Source: Candidatus Babeliales bacterium (lineage in GTDB: Bacteria; Babelota; Babeliae; Babelales; RVW-14). Taken from it: a DNA stretch of 64,000 nt. The notes under the pieces are model-generated. The model saw only the letters and a program-made list of their open reading frames with translations. It did not search any database and had not been told where the DNA came from. Positions 50,263 through 60,205 of this stretch are shown piece after piece. The first letter of the stretch is position 1. The number at the start of each line of letters is the position of its first letter. The position numbers and the translations under genes were made by a program. The stretch covers positions 21,921 to 85,920 of the forward strand of contig JAIERW010000006.1 of the NCBI GenBank assembly GCA_019746485.1, written 5' to 3'.

Positions 50263-52350
50263 TTATTTTTTTGTTTTTTTCAAAATCTCTATCGCTTTAT
50301 CAATAACCGAACCATTAATCCCTTGATTACGCAAAATATCAAGCGCCACGTGTTGTTCTGAAATCCCGCGTTCAAGTTTGTATGGATAATAAATTTGGCC
50401 ACCACGCACATGTTCTACTGAAACATGGTAGTTGCTAAACGTTTTGGTATGTTGTTCAAGTTCGGTGAGCAACGGAAAGTGCGTAGCAATTAAACACATG
50501 CTTTGGTCATAACCCGCCAAGTGCTGGGCAACGCTGTAGGCAGCAGCGGTACCTTCAACTGGTGATGTGCCATGGAAAATTTCGTCAAACACGGTAAAGC
50601 TAAAGTTGCCTGGCTTTAACTTTTCAATACCATCTACCAGCTGTTGCGTGCGAATAGCTTCAGTTTTGAAGAGCGAGTTTCCTGCGCCAATATCATCGGT
50701 AATGTTGAGATAGGTAGAAATCATGCTAAATGGCGTGAGGGTAAATGATTGTGCGGGAACAATGCCAACACTTTGTGCCATAACAACGGCTATGCTGAGT
50801 GCTTTGAGCGTGCTCGATTTTCCGCCGGCGTTAGGGCCTGTCAAAACAACGTTGGCGCGGTTGCCGCCAGTGCCTAGTGTTATTGAGTTTGGTACTACAT
50901 TTTCAGGATCAATTAACGGATGCCAAAAATCTTGTGCATCAATCAGTGGTGCTTCTGCTTGGGCATAGTTGGCAAAGCAGTACGGTGTGTTGGTGTTTTG
51001 AGTTTCTTCAACCAGTGTTGCCAGTGAAATATATGCATCAAGTTTGCCAACTGCGCGAATCATGTCTTGTAAATCTTGCAACACTTCGCCAATCAAACGA
51101 TACGCAAGTAAAAAGACGCCCTTGTCTGAAAACATTGAATTATAGAAACCTGGCTTTTCTTGAAACGTTTCAGATTCAAGCAAGTCGAAAAGTTGTTGTA
51201 ACTTTTCTGATGCCCCAATTTTTTCGTCAAAAAATGTTGTGATTGGTGTAAGCTCTTTAAAGTTTGTAAGCGTTGGTATTTGTTGCATAATCGTGTAAAA
51301 TCCGCGCGTTGCTTTTAAGTACGTTGCTACATGATCGGCAAACGTGTGTACGCATTGGTCTAACAAAAAGCAGTCGCTTGCCCAATCAAAACTTTCTTTG
51401 GTTTTGCCAGCACACAAGACCGCGCCAATTAATGCTAGTACGCCGCGCAGTTGGGAGTTTTCTTTGTCCCACAAATACTGCCACACAAAGTTTTTGCGGT
51501 TGCGATATTGCTCGGCCCATGACTTTACTTGTTCGGGAGATTTTTCAGAATTTGCTAGCTGTAAGACGCCGTAAATAGTGAGTGCTAGTGTTGTTAAACC
51601 GGTGATGACGGTGTCTGAAATGCGCGCACCATGGTTGGTTAAGCTGAGTGAGAGCAGCGCTAAATCACTTTCATTAAGTGTGTCTAATTTAATTTCTTCA
51701 AATCCAGGAACAGAAAAATAGCAGCGATTGAGCGTGTTTTTAAAATGATCGTTTCGCCAAAAAGAAAGTAAGACTGATTCGGACATTTTTAAATCATCAA
51801 GAGATTTTTTTAGCTGCTCGCGCAACTCTTTTTTTTCAATTAACGTTTGAATAACTTCTTGGCGTGCTTGAAGTTTAGGAACGTTAGTGGTCGCTTTTGC
51901 CAACATGCCAAACAGCGAACACTTGCCAATTTCGGTGCCGGTGCGGTCTATGCTGGCCCCAACATATTTGTTACGGTCGCTCTTGCCACAAAATAAGTTA
52001 AGGTCTTGCCAGGTTTGTTCGTTGTCCAGCGCGTACGGTTTGTCTTCCAATACATTTTCTGTTTTATCGAGAAATTCAAAAGTCCAACGACGTTTGTACG
52101 AAGCTTTGGGGTTAAGGCGGTGGTGGGTGTACTGCTCAAGATATTCGCGCATAGTTTCAGCGCTCCATCCAGTGTCTTCCCACATGAAAGAACCCATGTT
52201 GATTTCTTGAATGCGCTGGGCAAAGGTTTGCTTGGTTGCTTGTTCTGATTCTTCTGAAATTTCTTCTTCTGGAGGCGTTGTGTTAACAAAAGTGAGGGGT
52301 ACTATGCCCAGAAAAAAGGCAAGACTGATAAATTTTAGCTGCTTGTTCAT
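50263..52350 (-). CDS. Exported MutS-family ATPase
   Basis: This is a 695-residue protein. The C-terminal third is a MutS ATPase domain: Walker A TGPNAGGKSSTLKALSIAVV near 505, MutS region AQSVGIVPAQSFTLTPFSMI, then TAAAYSVAQHLAGYDQSMCL and Walker B FTVFDEIFHGTSPVEG. The central helices match the MutS lever/clamp region in a loose way (MutS domain III). It lacks the mismatch-recognition domain and the MutS2 Smr domain. Unusually, it begins with a signal peptide (MNKQLKFISLAFFLGIVPLT) and an acidic stretch. An exported MutS-like ATPase cannot do cytoplasmic mismatch repair; its role is unknown. Confidence 0.88.
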   Translation of the reverse strand: MNKQLKFISLAFFLGIVPLTFVNTTPPEEEISEESEQATKQTFAQRIQEINMGSFMWEDTGWSAETMREYLEQYTHHRLNPKASYKRRWTFEFLDKTENVLEDKPYALDNEQTWQDLNLFCGKSDRNKYVGASIDRTGTEIGKCSLFGMLAKATTNVPKLQARQEVIQTLIEKKELREQLKKSLDDLKMSESVLLSFWRNDHFKNTLNRCYFSVPGFEEIKLDTLNESDLALLSLSLTNHGARISDTVITGLTTLALTIYGVLQLANSEKSPEQVKSWAEQYRNRKNFVWQYLWDKENSQLRGVLALIGAVLCAGKTKESFDWASDCFLLDQCVHTFADHVATYLKATRGFYTIMQQIPTLTNFKELTPITTFFDEKIGASEKLQQLFDLLESETFQEKPGFYNSMFSDKGVFLLAYRLIGEVLQDLQDMIRAVGKLDAYISLATLVEETQNTNTPYCFANYAQAEAPLIDAQDFWHPLIDPENVVPNSITLGTGGNRANVVLTGPNAGGKSSTLKALSIAVVMAQSVGIVPAQSFTLTPFSMISTYLNITDDIGAGNSLFKTEAIRTQQLVDGIEKLKPGNFSFTVFDEIFHGTSPVEGTAAAYSVAQHLAGYDQSMCLIATHFPLLTELEQHTKTFSNYHVSVEHVRGGQIYYPYKLERGISEQHVALDILRNQGINGSVIDKAIEILKKTKK

Positions 52351-52492
52351 TATAATTACTCTCTGGAAAAAGATTAATAATTTACGCGTAGGCAGCTTAG
52401 TTTATTTAATTTTTTTTGTAAACGAGAAAGGGTAGGTTGTTAGCGCAAAGCGTGTGCAAAGCTACCAGGAAAATCTCATTTTAAATGTATCT

Positions 52493-52522
52493 TTGATTTT
52501 TTAATCCTGATTTAACTATGCT
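52493..52522 (+). promoter_or_regulatory. Promoter of the 52573 gene
   Basis: TTGATT at 52493-52498, 18-base spacer, TATGCT at 52517-52522, 50 bases before the start codon. Confidence 0.55.
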
Positions 52523-52572
52523 AAAAAATAGTTAATGAAAATAAGCTAAAACCATAATTAAAGAAGGTTGGT

Positions 52573-55500
52573 ATGAAGTTTTTACCTGTGCTTTCGACTG
52601 TTCTTGTTCTTTCGTTTGCTTTGGTAACAACTGCCGCGCCCAGCAGTATTAAAGATATTAAAGGCACCTGGCACGTGATTGAGCCTGAGCATCGGCTTGC
52701 GCTTTCGCCGGCTTGCGGCGCGCTAGACAGCGAAATGCGGTACACCGAAAAGCTTTATTATTTTGGCAACCCAGAGCATGCGACGGTGCAACTTGTTAAA
52801 GCAATTTTTATGCCGGTTGGTGGTGCTTTTCATCCCAGTCAGCTTAACCAGCCTGTCGTCTTGTTTTCGGTTAGAACGATTGGCAAGCTTCTGGGTGCTA
52901 TTCAACTGAATCAGGGTGGCGACGAGGTAATGCTCAAAAAAGCAATTGTTAATGCTGTTGCTTGCGATAATGATTTTAAACAAGCCTTGCGGATGAAACA
53001 CAAAAACAGGCTTGATCTGTCATATCAAGATTATGATGATTTAAAAAATAAACTTGAAGTGTGTGAAAAGATACAAAAAGAGAACCATTATGTACATCTC
53101 AAGGCAGATGCAAACGGATATTTTATGAGCAAGGGAATATTTAAGCATGGTGAGAAAGATGATAATAAGCTTATTGAGACGCTTAAGGAATACAGAGAAA
53201 AGTTTCTCAGTGAGCAACCTGAGCCATTCGATTTTGAAAAAACCATTGCCGTTTTGCAAGCTAAAGCAAGTGGGCCAAAGGTTAAGAAAACGATAGAGGC
53301 TTTAAGCCATGTTTCTCGGTTTGCTGATTTGATTATTCGCTCGTTGGCCGAATGCAGGTCAGCAGAAAGTTCTTCTTCGAGTTCTTCTTCGAGTTTGCCC
53401 GCAATGCCAATCACAAATTCGCAGCATTATGAACAGTACGCTACCCAGCATGTTTTGCTGACTTGGCTTTATAGAAAGGCCCAAAACAAACGAGATTTCA
53501 TTCCTTATTTTGAATCGTTGCCACAACAGTTTTTGGTATCTGGTTATGTTGCTGATGGTGAAGATGTTTATCAAGGTAATGATTATAAAGATATAGAACA
53601 AGATATCGCAAGTAAATTAAACGAGCAAGATGGTTCAAATATTTTTAATTATTTAAAAGATAATGCAGATTTGGCAGCTGTTATTTATGCAGGGATTATG
53701 AACCAAAAGTACGGGCAAGATATCCCTTATTTATCAGAGCATGCAACAAATTATTATGATGGCATGGCTGTTGCCACCTGCGTAGAAAATGCAATTCGCA
53801 ACTTGTGTAATATTTTTACCTACAACAAAAAAGAACGTATTTTTGTCAGTAATTCGCTCTCTTTGAATTTGCCTCTAAATCTACGTGCTTTTTATGGCCG
53901 GGTAAGTGAAGATGCAACGAATAATTTGGAAGATGATGTTAATAAGCTTCAAGTTCATCAAGACTGGAGTGATATTGTGCAGAATCTGCCGTACATTGCG
54001 TATGGTAAAATTAAACTGCCAGGTAGTCCAAAAGCTCTTGATAGTAAGGAAGTTGATAAAAAAATAGGTGGGTTCATTAAGCTTTCTGGGGTTACTATCC
54101 CAGAGGGTGCAGAGCGTTCTTCGGCGACTATAAAACTTGATGGCGCTGATCATACATTCCAGACAATAACGATTAATAAAAACACGCTTGTTTTAGTTAA
54201 CTCAGATGATGACTCTCTTGTTTTTGAAATTATGCCGTCAATGCAGAATGTTATTGTTATGGTAGACAATTTGTTGGGGCTTGGATTATTTAGTTCAGGT
54301 GCTTCAAGCTCATCGTCATTTTATGCTCCGGGTCTTAGCGATATATTTTTTAACGCAGATTTTAATGCCACATATTTTCCAGAAATATGCAAACGCTGTG
54401 GCTGGGAAATTGAGGGAGATTTTGATGCTTCAAAACTGAATGACCAAGCAGTTGATCAATCCATTTCTTTAAAAAAAGGCGAGGCTCTTTTTACCGTTAA
54501 TGTTCAACCGTTTAAGCATGCTTATGTCGAGCGCGTGGTGAACGAAGAGGCGCAAGAAGAGTATCGAAAAGAATTGTCTGATTATTTTGAAACTACTCTT
54601 GCCGATGTCCTTGATCCAATGCATTTGCTTCTTACAAATCTTTATCGACCCAAACCGATTGACAATGAAAAGGCGTATGAATTCCACAGAGCTTGGCATT
54701 ACAGTTTATTTTTCACCTATGATCTTTTTGATCGCGGAAAGAAGCTTGATCTTTTGCCAGTTATACTATCAAGTGAATTAGAAAGTACGACCCCAGATCA
54801 TGCATCGCTGGTTGCTCAACTTATCAAGCATATAGAATTTGAAGCAGATCTTTTTTATCAAGGGGAAGCCGCGGCAAGACTTAGTGAAAACCTTGGCTTT
54901 ATAGAAAAATATCAAAGTAATAGCCAATTTCAAAACTTCTTACGTGATTTTTTTAATAAAGTTTATAGTCATAAAAATCATGAAGGACAGTTGATTACTT
55001 TTTCTCACTTTATTAAAGTGAGCTGGCTGATGGATGACACGATTACTGCCATAAAAATTATAGAAAAAGCGCGTGAGTTGAGTGAAAATGAAAATGCTTG
55101 TGTGAGAATGTTTGCCTTGCTTATTCTTGTTGAAAATGAGTATGCTTCTGCGTATGCCGTCAGAGCGCTTGATGTTGCTATGGGTTACATAACTGATGAA
55201 AACTCTGATTATCGCCGTGGTGCTGTTCGCACGCTGACGGCATTGATTAGCAAAGGATATACGCCTTCATTCAGTCCTGTTCTTGATTTTTTCATTAACA
55301 ATGTTACTGATGAAAATTTTAAATATGATGCTTTTTATATGCTTGATGCTCTTGCTTGGCAAAAAGATAATTCAGCAAGCAGGTCAGTATTGCAAGTGGC
55401 CGTTCAAGAAAGGGCAGAGCGCTTGCAAGCATTGTTACAAAATGATGCTCTAGAGTCTTGGGGGGAAACTAAAACTGAACAATTCCTCAATGAATTTGCG

Positions 55501-55635
55501 CCAAGTGTACTGCAGGAGGTTGGTACTCAGGAGTTGCTGCCACCTTCAGAAGAGTTATCGCTATCTTCAGGAGAAACATCTTCTTCTGGAACTCAAGAGA
55601 CATTGACTGAAACCCAGCCATCTTCTGTTGAATAA
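52573..55635 (+). CDS. Exported 1020-aa protein with helical repeats (in-frame extension after stop)
   Basis: AGAAGG precedes the ATG. Signal peptide (to about TTA-AP, residue 24). A Ser run (SSSSSSSSSLP) near 270 and another short one near 580 separate three large parts with no recognised domain. The C-terminal part (about 830-960) has repeats such as AVRALDVAMGYITDENSDYR and AVRTLTALISKGYT, like HEAT/armadillo helices. The tail is rich in E, S, T and Q and ends SSVE at a TAA. The frame then runs open for 46 codons to 55776 with the same composition (SLQEPLSEQEELSAPQEESQ) and an Arg-rich end, so the stop may be recent or read through. Function unknown. Confidence 0.82.
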   Translation: MKFLPVLSTVLVLSFALVTTAAPSSIKDIKGTWHVIEPEHRLALSPACGALDSEMRYTEKLYYFGNPEHATVQLVKAIFMPVGGAFHPSQLNQPVVLFSVRTIGKLLGAIQLNQGGDEVMLKKAIVNAVACDNDFKQALRMKHKNRLDLSYQDYDDLKNKLEVCEKIQKENHYVHLKADANGYFMSKGIFKHGEKDDNKLIETLKEYREKFLSEQPEPFDFEKTIAVLQAKASGPKVKKTIEALSHVSRFADLIIRSLAECRSAESSSSSSSSSLPAMPITNSQHYEQYATQHVLLTWLYRKAQNKRDFIPYFESLPQQFLVSGYVADGEDVYQGNDYKDIEQDIASKLNEQDGSNIFNYLKDNADLAAVIYAGIMNQKYGQDIPYLSEHATNYYDGMAVATCVENAIRNLCNIFTYNKKERIFVSNSLSLNLPLNLRAFYGRVSEDATNNLEDDVNKLQVHQDWSDIVQNLPYIAYGKIKLPGSPKALDSKEVDKKIGGFIKLSGVTIPEGAERSSATIKLDGADHTFQTITINKNTLVLVNSDDDSLVFEIMPSMQNVIVMVDNLLGLGLFSSGASSSSSFYAPGLSDIFFNADFNATYFPEICKRCGWEIEGDFDASKLNDQAVDQSISLKKGEALFTVNVQPFKHAYVERVVNEEAQEEYRKELSDYFETTLADVLDPMHLLLTNLYRPKPIDNEKAYEFHRAWHYSLFFTYDLFDRGKKLDLLPVILSSELESTTPDHASLVAQLIKHIEFEADLFYQGEAAARLSENLGFIEKYQSNSQFQNFLRDFFNKVYSHKNHEGQLITFSHFIKVSWLMDDTITAIKIIEKARELSENENACVRMFALLILVENEYASAYAVRALDVAMGYITDENSDYRRGAVRTLTALISKGYTPSFSPVLDFFINNVTDENFKYDAFYMLDALAWQKDNSASRSVLQVAVQERAERLQALLQNDALESWGETKTEQFLNEFAPSVLQEVGTQELLPPSEELSLSSGETSSSGTQETLTETQPSSVE

Positions 55636-55786
55636 CACGCGCAAACAAGTTTGCAGGAACCTTTAAGCGAGCAGGAAGAGCTTAGTGCTCCACAAGAAGA
55701 GTCCCAAGAGCTTGCTAGCCGTCGTGTGCCAGCTGCGCCAAGAATTAGCGATGTAAGAACTATTGGGCAGCGATAAATAAAATTAA

Positions 55787-56836
55787 TTATCGGTTGTGCA
55801 CGTCAAGGTGCAGGTCGGAAAATAAGCCTTGCTCATATTTATAACCGCCAACAAAGGCAATCATGCCGCCGTTGTCGGTACAAAATTTAGGTGGAGGTGA
55901 AAAGAACGAAAGCTTTCTGCGTTGGCAAAACGTTGTTAAACGTTGCGTGATATATTTGTTGCACGCAACGCCGCCGCCAAAAGTAACAGCCTGAAGGCCG
56001 GGGTATTGTTGCAGCGCAATTTTAATATTTTTTTCAAAAATATCAGCAACGCAGACCAAGAGTGAGCTTGCAACTTGTCGTTGCAGCTCTGGCGTAATTT
56101 TTTCTTTGATCGGTCCGGTTTGCAAGTCGTAAGCGCCTTGCTTTACCAAGTTATAAAGAATTGCCGTTTTTAAGCCAGAAAAGCTAAACATCAATTCGCT
56201 GTTTTTATTTTTGGTACGTGGGTATTCAAAAAAATCTACAAAATTTGCTTCGCGTGCAAGCTTTTCAATAACCGGCCCGCCGGGATAGCCAAGGTTGAGC
56301 AGATGAGAAATTTTATCAAATGCTTCGCCAGCTGCATCGTCTAGCGTGTTGCACAGCTGCACGTAGTCACCAAAGCCTTCAACCAGATACAATGCGGTGT
56401 GCCCGCCAGAAGCGGTTATAGTTAAGTGAGGAAAAGGTATTGATTGTTCAACTGAATTATCGGCCTTTAAAAATGTTGAAAAGACATGGCCTTCAAGGTG
56501 GTTGATGCCAATAATTTTTTTATTAGCTGCCCATGCCAAGCCTTTAGCAAAGCAAATGCCCACCAGCAGTGAACCGGCAAGACCGGGCGTGTTGGTAACA
56601 GCAATAGTGTCGATATCGTTAACGGTGACGCCAGCTTGTTCAAGTGCCTCGGTTACAATGATATCAATACGTTCAAGTTGCGAACGTGATGCAATTTCTG
56701 GCACCACGCCGCCATATTTTTCGTGATATTGGATTTGAGAAAAGAGCGTGTTTGAAAGAATTTTTTGGGCAGCTGTATCAAATACAGCTGCACCAGTTTC
56801 ATCGCACGATGTTTCTATTCCTAAGATGAGTGCCAT
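55787..56836 (-). CDS. tsaD: tRNA N6-threonylcarbamoyladenosine transferase TsaD
   Basis: This is a 349-residue ASKHA-fold protein that transfers threonylcarbamoyl to A37 of ANN-decoding tRNAs, with TsaB and TsaE. Signatures: ILGIETSCDETGAAVFD near 4, the metal-binding His pair in INHLEGHVFS near 115, TITASGGHTALYLVEGFGDY near 138 and TFGGGVACNKYI near 288. It ends 11 bases after the open extension of the opposite gene and is followed upstream by rho. Confidence 0.96.
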   Translation of the reverse strand: MALILGIETSCDETGAAVFDTAAQKILSNTLFSQIQYHEKYGGVVPEIASRSQLERIDIIVTEALEQAGVTVNDIDTIAVTNTPGLAGSLLVGICFAKGLAWAANKKIIGINHLEGHVFSTFLKADNSVEQSIPFPHLTITASGGHTALYLVEGFGDYVQLCNTLDDAAGEAFDKISHLLNLGYPGGPVIEKLAREANFVDFFEYPRTKNKNSELMFSFSGLKTAILYNLVKQGAYDLQTGPIKEKITPELQRQVASSLLVCVADIFEKNIKIALQQYPGLQAVTFGGGVACNKYITQRLTTFCQRRKLSFFSPPPKFCTDNGGMIAFVGGYKYEQGLFSDLHLDVHNR

Positions 56837-56853
56837 AGGTTTTGTTTACAGAG

Positions 56854-58581
56854 TTATGACGAAGACGATTCGTTAGGGCGCTTTTTCTTAAGCATCATTT
56901 CCCAAAACTCATCATTCGTTTTTGTTTTACGCATTTTGTCGATCAAGAATTCCATACCTTCAATGGTGTTCATTGAGGTAATGAACTTTTGCAGAACCCA
57001 CATGTTCTTAACTTGTTCTTCACCAAGCATGAGCTCTTCACGACGCGTACCAGACATTTGAATATCGAATGCTGGGTATACACGCTTGTTAGAAAGTTTA
57101 CGCGTTAAGTGAATTTCCATGTTACCGGTACCCTTGAACTCTTCAAAGATAACTTCGTCCATTCGAGAGCCGGTTTCAACCAATGCGGTTGCAAGAATGG
57201 TTAATGAACCACCTTCTTCAACGTTACGCGCAGCACCAAAGAAGCGCTTTGGACGTTGCAAAGCGTTAGCATCAATACCACCAGTCAACACTTTACCAGA
57301 CGATGGTGCCATGGTGTTGTAAGCACGAGCAAGACGGGTAAGCGAGTCGAGCAATATTACCACGTCGTGGCCGCACTCAACCAAGCGCTTAGATTTTTCA
57401 AGTACAATTTCCGCCACTTGAATGTGGCGGGTGGCGTACTCGTCAAATGTTGAGCTAACAACTTCAGCATCAACAGAGCGTTCCATGTCGGTTACTTCTT
57501 CAGGACGTTCGTCGATCAGCAAGATGGTCATTTTAACTTCTGGGTTGTTTTGCTTGATCACGTTGGCAATTTCTTTTAACAATGCTGTTTTACCGGTACG
57601 TGGTGGTGCAACGATAATACCACGTTGACCTTTCCCGATTGGTACCAATAAATCCATGATACGGGTGGCAATTGATGAAGTATTTTCAGATAAATTAAAT
57701 TTGGTGTTAGGGAAGAGTGGCGTCAAGTTTTCAAACATTGTTTTGGTGGCAGAAGATGCCGGTGATTGATAGTTGACTGACTCAATGCGTTGCAATGCAA
57801 AATATTTTTCGCCATCTTTTGGTTTGCGAATACTTCCTTTAATCACATCGCCGGTGCGCAGGCTAAAACGTTTTATGTGGATTGGTGAAACATAAATATC
57901 GTCTGGGCCTGGGACGTAGTTAAATTTTGGTGAACGCAAAAAACCAAAGCCATCTGGAAGGCGTTCCAAAATACCTTCGCCAAAAATGTCTATTTTTTTA
58001 TCAGATTGAGATTCAAGAATTTTGAATATAATTTCTTGTTTTTTCAGCGAGCTAATGTCGGGCAAACCAATGTCGTTTGCGTAGGCAATAAGACTGGTAA
58101 TACCCATGCTTTTCAATTCTTGAACGTTGATTGATTTTCTTGGTTCGCCGCCATTTTCGTTATTGTTTGGTGTTTCAATCAGGTCATCAAGATCTGAAAA
58201 GTGTGGCATTTGTTGGTGTTGATTTTCTTTTTTATTTTTGAAGTTGCGATGTTGGTTATTATTGTTGTTGTTATTGTTGCTTCCTGGCCGAGAAGGTCTT
58301 TTGCGATTGTTTTGATTATTCTGGTGGTTGTTTTTTTGATAGTTTTGTTGGCCAGACTGTTGTTGTTGTTGTTGTTGCTGAGGCGCTTGTTGGTGAGTAT
58401 ACGCTAACTCTTTTTGCTCAAGTTGCGCTATTTCAAAGTCTTGTTGAACATTGGTTGGAATATCGGTTTGAACATCGTTTTTCAAATCGGCAGCAGTGTT
58501 GTCTGGAACGGTAGGAGTTTTAGGTTTCGTATTATTGGTAGACATTGGGCCATCGCTTTTCTTATTTTTATTGTTAACCAT
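56854..58581 (-). CDS. rho: Transcription termination factor Rho with Gln/Asn-rich N-terminal extension
   Basis: This is a 575-residue RNA-dependent ATPase. N-terminal about 150 residues are low-complexity with Gln8 and Asn8 runs ([14 protein letters not shown] near 66; [14 protein letters not shown] near 100) and basic patches. Then the Rho N domain ([20 protein letters not shown] near 150), the RNA-binding cold-shock fold ([20 protein letters not shown]), Walker [16 protein letters not shown] near 330, Walker [20 protein letters not shown] and the secondary-site loop. Inserted N-terminal domains of this kind occur in several phyla and can affect RNA binding or condensate formation. Start 58581 has AAGGA somewhat far upstream; an internal ATG 12 codons later is possible. 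Confidence 0.95.
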   Translation of the reverse strand: MVNNKNKKSDGPMSTNNTKPKTPTVPDNTAADLKNDVQTDIPTNVQQDFEIAQLEQKELAYTHQQAPQQQQQQQQSGQQNYQKNNHQNNQNNRKRPSRPGSNNNNNNNNQHRNFKNKKENQHQQMPHFSDLDDLIETPNNNENGGEPRKSINVQELKSMGITSLIAYANDIGLPDISSLKKQEIIFKILESQSDKKIDIFGEGILERLPDGFGFLRSPKFNYVPGPDDIYVSPIHIKRFSLRTGDVIKGSIRKPKDGEKYFALQRIESVNYQSPASSATKTMFENLTPLFPNTKFNLSENTSSIATRIMDLLVPIGKGQRGIIVAPPRTGKTALLKEIANVIKQNNPEVKMTILLIDERPEEVTDMERSVDAEVVSSTFDEYATRHIQVAEIVLEKSKRLVECGHDVVILLDSLTRLARAYNTMAPSSGKVLTGGIDANALQRPKRFFGAARNVEEGGSLTILATALVETGSRMDEVIFEEFKGTGNMEIHLTRKLSNKRVYPAFDIQMSGTRREELMLGEEQVKNMWVLQKFITSMNTIEGMEFLIDKMRKTKTNDEFWEMMLKKKRPNESSSS

Positions 58582-58625
58582 GTTCTATCTTGATTTCCTT
58601 GCAAAAAACAACCAACTAAAATCGG

Positions 58626-58716
58626 TAGATTTAACTAAAAAGGTGAATAATGTGAGCATATGTTTACATGCATATGAATGATGTGTAGCACAATGTTGAG
58701 ACATGATGCTACACAT
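58626..58716. promoter_or_regulatory. Palindromic elements in the secF-rho intergenic region
   Basis: The 223 bases between secF and rho hold a perfect 10-base inverted repeat ATGTGTAGCA/TGCTACACAT (58681-58716, 16-base loop). They also hold a CATATG-TTTACATG-CATATG element (about 58658-58677). They could form an operator or attenuator for rho, which is commonly autoregulated; no clear terminator T run follows. Confidence 0.4.
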
Positions 58717-58804
58717 ACTATAAAACTTTTAATCTATTTATATCAAATAATCGTAAATCTACGAAATTGAAACCTAATCGAAAGATCTTTTTTTGCTTAC
58801 AAGC

Positions 58805-59731
58805 TTATAATGTGCTGGAAGCTGAGTCAGTAGTTTTTGGTTGCTTTTTAAGCATATACATAATGGCTGTTGCTACGTAAATTGAGGAATAGGTTCCTAC
58901 AACCACACCCACGCCCATTACCATTGAGAGCCCACGAAGTGTGTCCCCGCCTAAAATTATAATAGCAAGGATCGACAAAAATGTCGAAACGCTTGTCAAA
59001 ATTGTTCTCTTAAGCGTTTGGTTAATACTTAAGTTAATAATATCATACTCTGAAAGCCCGCTCATTTTTTTCAAATTGTCGCGTACGCGGCTAAAAATTA
59101 CAATGGTATCGTTGAGAGAGTATCCCAACACTGCCAATACTGCTGCCAAAATGTGTACAGAGATCTGTTCGCCGGTGAGCAAAATAAATACTAACATCAT
59201 TAATACGTCGTGCAACAAAGCGATTGTTGCACCTGCTGCGTAACGAAATTGCGAACGAACAGCAATATAAAAAAGCAGCAAGATTAGTGACAAGAAGACC
59301 GCCACAAACGAATTCCACTTGATATCTCTACCAACTTCTGGTCCTACCTGCTCAATACCGCTAATTTCAACAGGATTGTCGGGAAAGCTTTGTTGAAGCA
59401 ACGCTTTAAATGAATCTTCAAGGTTTTCTGCCAAGGTATCCATGTGAAGCGTGATCAAAAAAGATTTACCGTCAGATCCAAGTTCTTGAATTTCAGCGCC
59501 CGAAGTAGTATCGCCGCCCAGAGCTTGACGCATAGCGCCAATTTCTAACGGTTTTTGAAAAGAGACACGTATTTCAGCGCCGCCGGTAAAGTCAATGTGA
59601 TAGGAAAATCCGCCTCGTACTACGTATGCTACCAAGCCGGTAACGAGTAAAAGAACAGAAAATGCCAAACCAGCAAATCGGTATTTCAAAAAATCAAAAC
59701 GATATTTTACCAAACCTGATGAAACTTGCAT
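58805..59731 (-). CDS. secF: Protein translocase subunit SecF
   Basis: This is a 308-residue membrane protein assisting Sec export with SecD. Six membrane helices; hallmark segments YHIDFTGGAEIRVSFQKPLE near 45, GPEVGRDIKWNSFVAVFLSL near 131, and YSLNDTIVIFSRVRDNLKKM near 201. secD, normally directly upstream, is absent from this place (rpmA lies there), so secD and secF are separated here or secD lies elsewhere. The heavy use of signal peptides in this genome makes SecF important. Confidence 0.95.
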   Translation of the reverse strand: MQVSSGLVKYRFDFLKYRFAGLAFSVLLLVTGLVAYVVRGGFSYHIDFTGGAEIRVSFQKPLEIGAMRQALGGDTTSGAEIQELGSDGKSFLITLHMDTLAENLEDSFKALLQQSFPDNPVEISGIEQVGPEVGRDIKWNSFVAVFLSLILLLFYIAVRSQFRYAAGATIALLHDVLMMLVFILLTGEQISVHILAAVLAVLGYSLNDTIVIFSRVRDNLKKMSGLSEYDIINLSINQTLKRTILTSVSTFLSILAIIILGGDTLRGLSMVMGVGVVVGTYSSIYVATAIMYMLKKQPKTTDSASSTL

Positions 59732-59816
59732 TACTTCCCCATCACAAATAAAATATTAAAGAATTGACTATATGCTTGAGTCCACATACATAGTGCAGAA
59801 ACGAATGTTTAATTGG

Positions 59817-60074
59817 TTACTTTGCAGTAATAACTGAAACAAACTTTCTACCTTTAAAGCCAATGTGAAACTTCACAGAACCATCCGCAATAGCGAAAAG
59901 CGTGTCGTCTTTGCCGCGCATAACGTTTTTACCTGGATGAATTTTTGTTCCGCGTTGACGGACAAGAATGTTACCTGAAAGAATGATTTGGCCGTCGAAA
60001 CGCTTACAACCTAAACGTTTACTTATACTATCGCGGCCATTCTGCGTAGAGCCACCACTTTTACTCGTTGCCAT
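59817..60074 (-). CDS. rpmA: Ribosomal protein bL27
   Basis: This is an 85-residue large-subunit protein reaching the peptidyl-transferase centre. The N-terminus [20 protein letters not shown] lacks the cleaved extension of Firmicutes. Family core [20 protein letters not shown] and [13 protein letters not shown] is clear. rplU (bL21), the usual partner directly upstream, is not present between it and polA. Confidence 0.97.
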   Translation of the reverse strand: MATSKSGGSTQNGRDSISKRLGCKRFDGQIILSGNILVRQRGTKIHPGKNVMRGKDDTLFAIADGSVKFHIGFKGRKFVSVITAK

Positions 60075-60205
60075 GCTATAATCCTCGTTTTGTGATACTT
60101 AAACAACACAAGATATCGTTATCAATCAAAGATTTGTGATTTACAGATGTCTTCAATTAAGACGTGATATCTTATTTTGCTTCCTTTTTTTTCAAAAGTC
60201 AAAGG

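Noticed and set aside
59764..59793. TTGACT...TACATA promoter-like pair on the plus strand between secF and rpmA
   Set aside because: No plus-strand gene follows; it would only read antisense through rpmA.
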